Positions 60,408 through 64,000 of a stretch of 64,000 nucleotides of DNA are shown here, one piece after another. This DNA is from Zelopaecilomyces penicillatus (lineage: Eukaryota; Ascomycota; Sordariomycetes; Hypocreales; Pseudodiploosporaceae). The DNA lies in assembly GCA_005765155.1 (NCBI GenBank), contig VCCP01000005.1, forward strand, positions 496,001 through 560,000. The letters run 5' to 3'. The position numbers were made by a program, and so were the translations under genes. The notes under the pieces are model-generated. The model was given only the letters and a program-made list of their open reading frames with translations. It was not told where the DNA came from and searched no databases. The first letter of the stretch is position 1, and each line of letters starts with the position of its first letter.

Positions 60408-61487
60408 CTATGAGTTCATCTGAAGGCTTTGTACAAAATCTTGAATGGCCGATTGGACCTGACTGCCTGCTTCGATACAGTGCCAATGACCAACGCCATC
60501 GAGAACCAGTATTTTCTTGTTATCTTCTGGACAGCCCCATCTGTTGAAATCCGTTAGACTCTTATGATCCTTCCGATTAAAACTGGACAATAAAGTCACT
60601 TACTCATTGTGAATAGATTCCGCAAAGTGCATTGGACAGGTCTTGTCATCAGAGCCAGCCAAAATAAGCAAAGGGCACTGAATCTTGGCATAATCAGGCC
60701 TCTTGGAATTGCTAATTGCGCGGCAGTTTGATGAATATCCCTCGGGCGTTTGTGATAGCAGGAGGGCGCGAATAAAGCCGTGCTGTAATGATGTAGACGC
60801 CGACCCCGTGGCAGCGTACGGAACGATATCTGCTACTCCCTCCATTCCCTCTGAACACATAGCACATGTAAGCAAGATTGAAGATGTATATATAACCGGA
60901 TTTAATTGAAAGTGAAACAAAAAAGGGCACTTACTATCTTGTACCAGCTGTATCCTAGCATTGAAGACGCTGGCTAGGCTGTCGTTGGGATACACTGGAC
61001 CGAGAAGCACAGCACCAGCGACTTGAAGCAAAAGAGCCAATTCGCTGGCAACAATACCTCCCATGGAGTGGCCGACTATGATGGTCCGTTTGGGGTTGAT
61101 TCCCAAGGCAGAAATGGCAGCACTGACGTCCTGAACGATGAGTTCGACGCCTCCATCTTCTCCGCTATATTTTGACAATCCGCTTCCTTCAGTTAAGAAA
61201 ATGTTTACCCCAAATCAGTTTTACAATTTTACGAATCTAGGAATAGAGGTTCATCATGTTGATGACTCACCATGTGAGTCGAGTGCTAGGCATGTATACC
61301 CAGAAGCCGCCAATCCAGAAACGATGGGCTCATAAAAGGACGTCGATGAGCCGAGGCCATGTATAAACACTAGGCATGGGTCATCGAGGGGTGTGCTGGA
61401 GTTTGTTTTCCATGTATAGAACAGGTCCCGCTCACGGTCTTGCAGCCGAAGAAATGGCATGCTGGGCGATACTGTTACGAAGCTCAC
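60408..61487 (-). CDS. Alpha/beta hydrolase
   Basis: Four exons, 61487-61271, 61186-60935, 60850-60604 and 60540-60408 (849 nt, 282 residues), with GT-AG introns. Family marks: oxyanion-hole HGLGSS near the N-terminus, LDSHGSGLS across the first splice, nucleophile elbow IIVGHSMGGIVAS (Ser113), acidic residue region LILAGSDDKTCP and the catalytic His in LDGVGHWHCIEAG. No signal peptide, so probably cytosolic. General esterase, lactonase or thioesterase-like activity is possible; the substrate is not predictable. It converges closely with the acyl-CoA ligase (115 bases between stops) and is divergent from the CoA-transferase across 764 bases. Confidence 0.85.
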
Positions 61488-62251
61488 GAAATGTTACTGT
61501 ACAGGTAGACAATGGTGAACCCCTTAGACGTGGATTAGGCGGCTGGTTGGCTGGTTGTCAGAATAGCACAACATAGCTCTGGGATTATTGCCTTGAGAGG
61601 GAAACGGCCGATGATGGCAACGGATATGAACGGGTTAGCAGGTTGTCGCAGGTAAACTCATGGTTGCACCAGAAATGATGTGCATTTGATCGATGCAACA
61701 CAACTTGCAAGTTGCAAACTGTAGGTGAGGTGTGTGTCGGAAAGGAACCCGCTGTGGTCCACGTATTCGGGGAGGGCGGGTAAGGGCCTCCAGGGCACTC
61801 ATCTCACCGGTTACAGGAGCCCAGTCCCTGTCAGTGGACGGCTTACAGGGCAAACTCCACGGCGGCTAACACCCCGTGGCCCACCCACACTACCCCGCCG
61901 TCTGCCCCTCCTCCACAGTTTGCATCTCGGACATCTACGGAATGTAGAACAGCCGACCTATCGCCTCATTGCAACCGACAACCTGGTTGCGTAATCTTTT
62001 CTTTCCGTCTTCCTTTGCGAGCTCTAGTAGAACCGAGGCTTTGCTTACATATTGATTGGATAGGAAGACACAATGGCTCAGTATTGGCAAATCGCTGCCG
62101 GTAACGGATCGGGATCACGGCATTGTCATGTCATCATAGTTCAGGGTCAACATTCAGACATTTTTTCTATCCGTAGTCTCCAAACTTCATGATTTTACAT
62201 CTATCACCAGTCAATTACTTTCATATTAATTAATAAATACAATTAATTGAA
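61488..62251. other. Divergent promoter region between hydrolase and CoA-transferase
   Basis: 764 bases with no supported gene, GC-rich in the middle and AT-rich next to the CoA-transferase start (TTAATTAATAAATACAATTA, 62226-62245). Probably drives both genes. Confidence 0.55.
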
Positions 62252-64000
62252 ATGGCCTCTCTACACCCCTACTCCTCCAAGACAGAGGCCCTGCGCATAT
62301 TCGACTATCTATGCAGCGAATTCGACCCCATATCCCTCCCTCAAGAAGTCGCAAGTCGCAGAGAATGTATCAAGCTTACTGCCGAGCGCGATCGTCCTTA
62401 TTTTCCTATCCCATTCAAGGAAACAGAAGTAGCTACAGCTTTGAAGGCGATTGAGGGAATCGTCGCGTCGTTACTTGCAGATACCCAGGCCAACGATGGG
62501 ACAACGGTGGCTGCTACTTCAAAGCGAAATGTTTCGGTTGACTTGGAAAAGACTACGGCGTTTCTAATTCAGGCTTATCTGGCACGGGTGGGTGGATATG
62601 GAAAGCTCGATAAAGAGGTCAGGAGCTTGTTAAAAGGTAAGACACTTGTGTGAATGATGATGCGCACTTTTAAAAGCTGCGCTTGTCCTAACACTTTCTT
62701 CAGACACAGATCTTCTCCAAGCACAGTCGAATCCCTACCGCCGCATGTCTGCGAATCTGTATGCCACAAAATGCAAAGATGAATACTACCACATTCACGG
62801 ATCGCTTGAGGCGTCGACCACACTGAAGATGATTGGTTTGGAACCGTTTCGTCCAGAACTGGCATCACACGAAGATATTGTCAATGTGATCGAAACGGCA
62901 GTAAAACAATTCACGGTAGAGGAGCTGGAAACTATGAATGCACAACATCGACAGGCCGGAGTCAAGGCGTTCACCCATATTGACTTTTTACGTACGCCTC
63001 ATGTAAGTCTATGATGACCCTGCACCAAGCTTTGCAGGAGTTCGTTCTCACGGATCATGTCCAGGGAAAAACCAACATCACATTACCCCCCTGGTCAGTC
63101 CAGAACCTTGAACAACAAACACCGAAAATTCCTTTACCAGATCTCAAAGACAACAGACTCCTCTCTGGCATCAAGGTCCTCGAACTATGCCGCATCATCG
63201 CCGGCCCCGTCATCACCCGGATCCTTGCCGAGTACGGCGCCGAGGTTCTCAAAGTAACGAGTCCACATCTCAGTGACGTCCCTTTCTTTCAAGTCGACGG
63301 CAACATGGGAAAACGGGCCACGGACCTCGATCTTAAGACGCCTGAAGGTAGGAAGATATTCGAGGAACTTTTGGCAGAAGCAGATGTTGTTGTTGATGGG
63401 TATCGGCCCGGCGCGCTGGAAAAATTGGGATATGGGGCAGCAGCTTTGACAGAGCTTGCAAAGAAGAGAGGGAAGGGAATTGTATATGTCAACGAGAACT
63501 GCTTTGGTTACGAGGGGGAATGGGCAGGGCGCCCTGGCTGGCAGCAAATTGCAGACTGCGTACGTATCTTCTTTCATTCACATGAACCTAGGATCATCAA
63601 GCTAATTCTGAAGGTCTTATAGGTGAGCGGCGTTGCATGGGAACAAGGAAGATTCATGGGCCTCAATGAACCTGTCGTTCCTCCATTCCCCATCTCAGAT
63701 TACGGCACAGGCTGTATTGGAGCCATCACGGCTCTAATCGGCCTCTACCATCGAGCCACTCGCGGCGGTTCATGGCACGGCAAAGCCTCTCTACTACATT
63801 ACGACCTTCTTCTCTTCAAAGTCGGCATGCTCCCTGAAGAGATCCAACAGGAGTTGCGCGACATGGCCGGTGCCGAAGTGCTTGCTCTCCGACATGCCAA
63901 CAGCGTAGACCAAATTTCCGGCACCGTCCTCCGTCGCATGAGGGAGGTCTTCCCAGAGTTCATCGACAACCCCAAGTATCTAGACCACTGGTACTCGGAC
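62252..64000 (+). CDS. Family III (CaiB/BaiF) CoA-transferase, 3' part beyond the window
   Basis: Exons 62252-62636, 62704-63002, 63065-63559 and 63623 to beyond 64000; about 519 residues are visible. The third junction was set at 63064/63065 because it gives a 62-nt intron and restores RTPHGKTNITLPPW; the nearer AG at 63037 would leave only 35 nt. CoA-transferase features: an N-terminal fungal extension, then LSGIKVLELCRIIAGPVITR, ILAEYGAEVLKVT, the LDLKTPEGRKIFEELLAEAD segment with the catalytic Asp expected in the DVVVDGYRPGALEKLGYG neighbourhood, and ISDYGTGCIGAITALIGLYH. The family moves CoA between carboxylic acids by a ping-pong mechanism. With the acyl-CoA ligase and hydrolase it suggests an acyl-CoA conversion unit. 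Confidence 0.85.

Noticed and set aside
63003..63037. A 35-nt intron in the CoA-transferase
   Set aside because: Too short for a fungal spliceosomal intron. The AG at 63064 gives 62 nt and restores the conserved TPHGK segment.

Overview
The window comes from a filamentous ascomycete, most likely a Sordariomycete and possibly Hypocreales (inference). Genes are split by short introns of about 50-110 bases with GT-AG borders and one GC-AG border. The gene families are typically fungal: a reducing PKS-NRPS, a fungal CPS-type cyclase, LaeA-like and sterigmatocystin-OMT-like methyltransferases, PhiA, Zn2Cys6, a Goodbye-NTPase-TPR STAND protein and a SYLF protein. I rebuilt exon structures by hand from splice sites, frame continuity and family motifs. 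No transcript data were available.

Left part (0.6-39 kb): a specialised-metabolism region. In order it holds an MpaB-like (DUF2236) membrane oxygenase; a nine-exon class I terpene synthase (DDMFD, NSE and RY motifs all present); a plant-type/fungal O-methyltransferase; a LaeA-like methyltransferase; a secreted CHRD protein; a CYP7/8-like P450 with an aberrant ExxR region; a stand-alone class II diterpene cyclase (DADD motif, no class I domain); a 4,032-residue reducing PKS-NRPS; and, after a 4.4 kb gap, a D-amino-acid oxidase. The PKS-NRPS reads KS-AT-DH-cMT-(no ER)-KR-ACP-C-A-PCP-R*. Its condensation motif has lost the second histidine, and its terminal domain has lost the catalytic tyrosine, as in Dieckmann-type (tetramate-forming) release domains. 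The class I synthase, class II cyclase, methyltransferases, P450 and megasynthase may be one composite cluster or two adjacent ones. No enoyl reductase, prenyl-diphosphate synthase or transporter is visible.

Middle part (39.8-51.5 kb): a polyQ SYLF lipid-binding protein, a PhiA-like cell-wall protein, a DJ-1/PfpI protein divergent from a Zn2Cys6 regulator, and a secreted alpha/beta hydrolase. The first ~37 residues of this hydrolase are nearly the same as the leader and early mature part of the PhiA-like protein 5 kb away, which suggests leader capture by gene fusion.

Right part (52.5-64 kb): a 1,469-residue NLR-like STAND protein (Goodbye domain, P-loop NTPase, S-P-G linker, TPR, C-terminal Cys/His zinc region), a tRNA-Asp(GUC), a 4CL-like acyl-CoA ligase ending in the peroxisomal signal SKL, an alpha/beta hydrolase, and a class III CoA-transferase that runs off the window. 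These last three, with a shared divergent promoter between the last two, suggest acyl-CoA metabolism.

Several intergenic stretches of 2-4.4 kb (9.1-11.1, 11.7-14.0, 15.8-18.8, 33.5-37.9 and 41.6-44.8 kb) show no gene that I can support.
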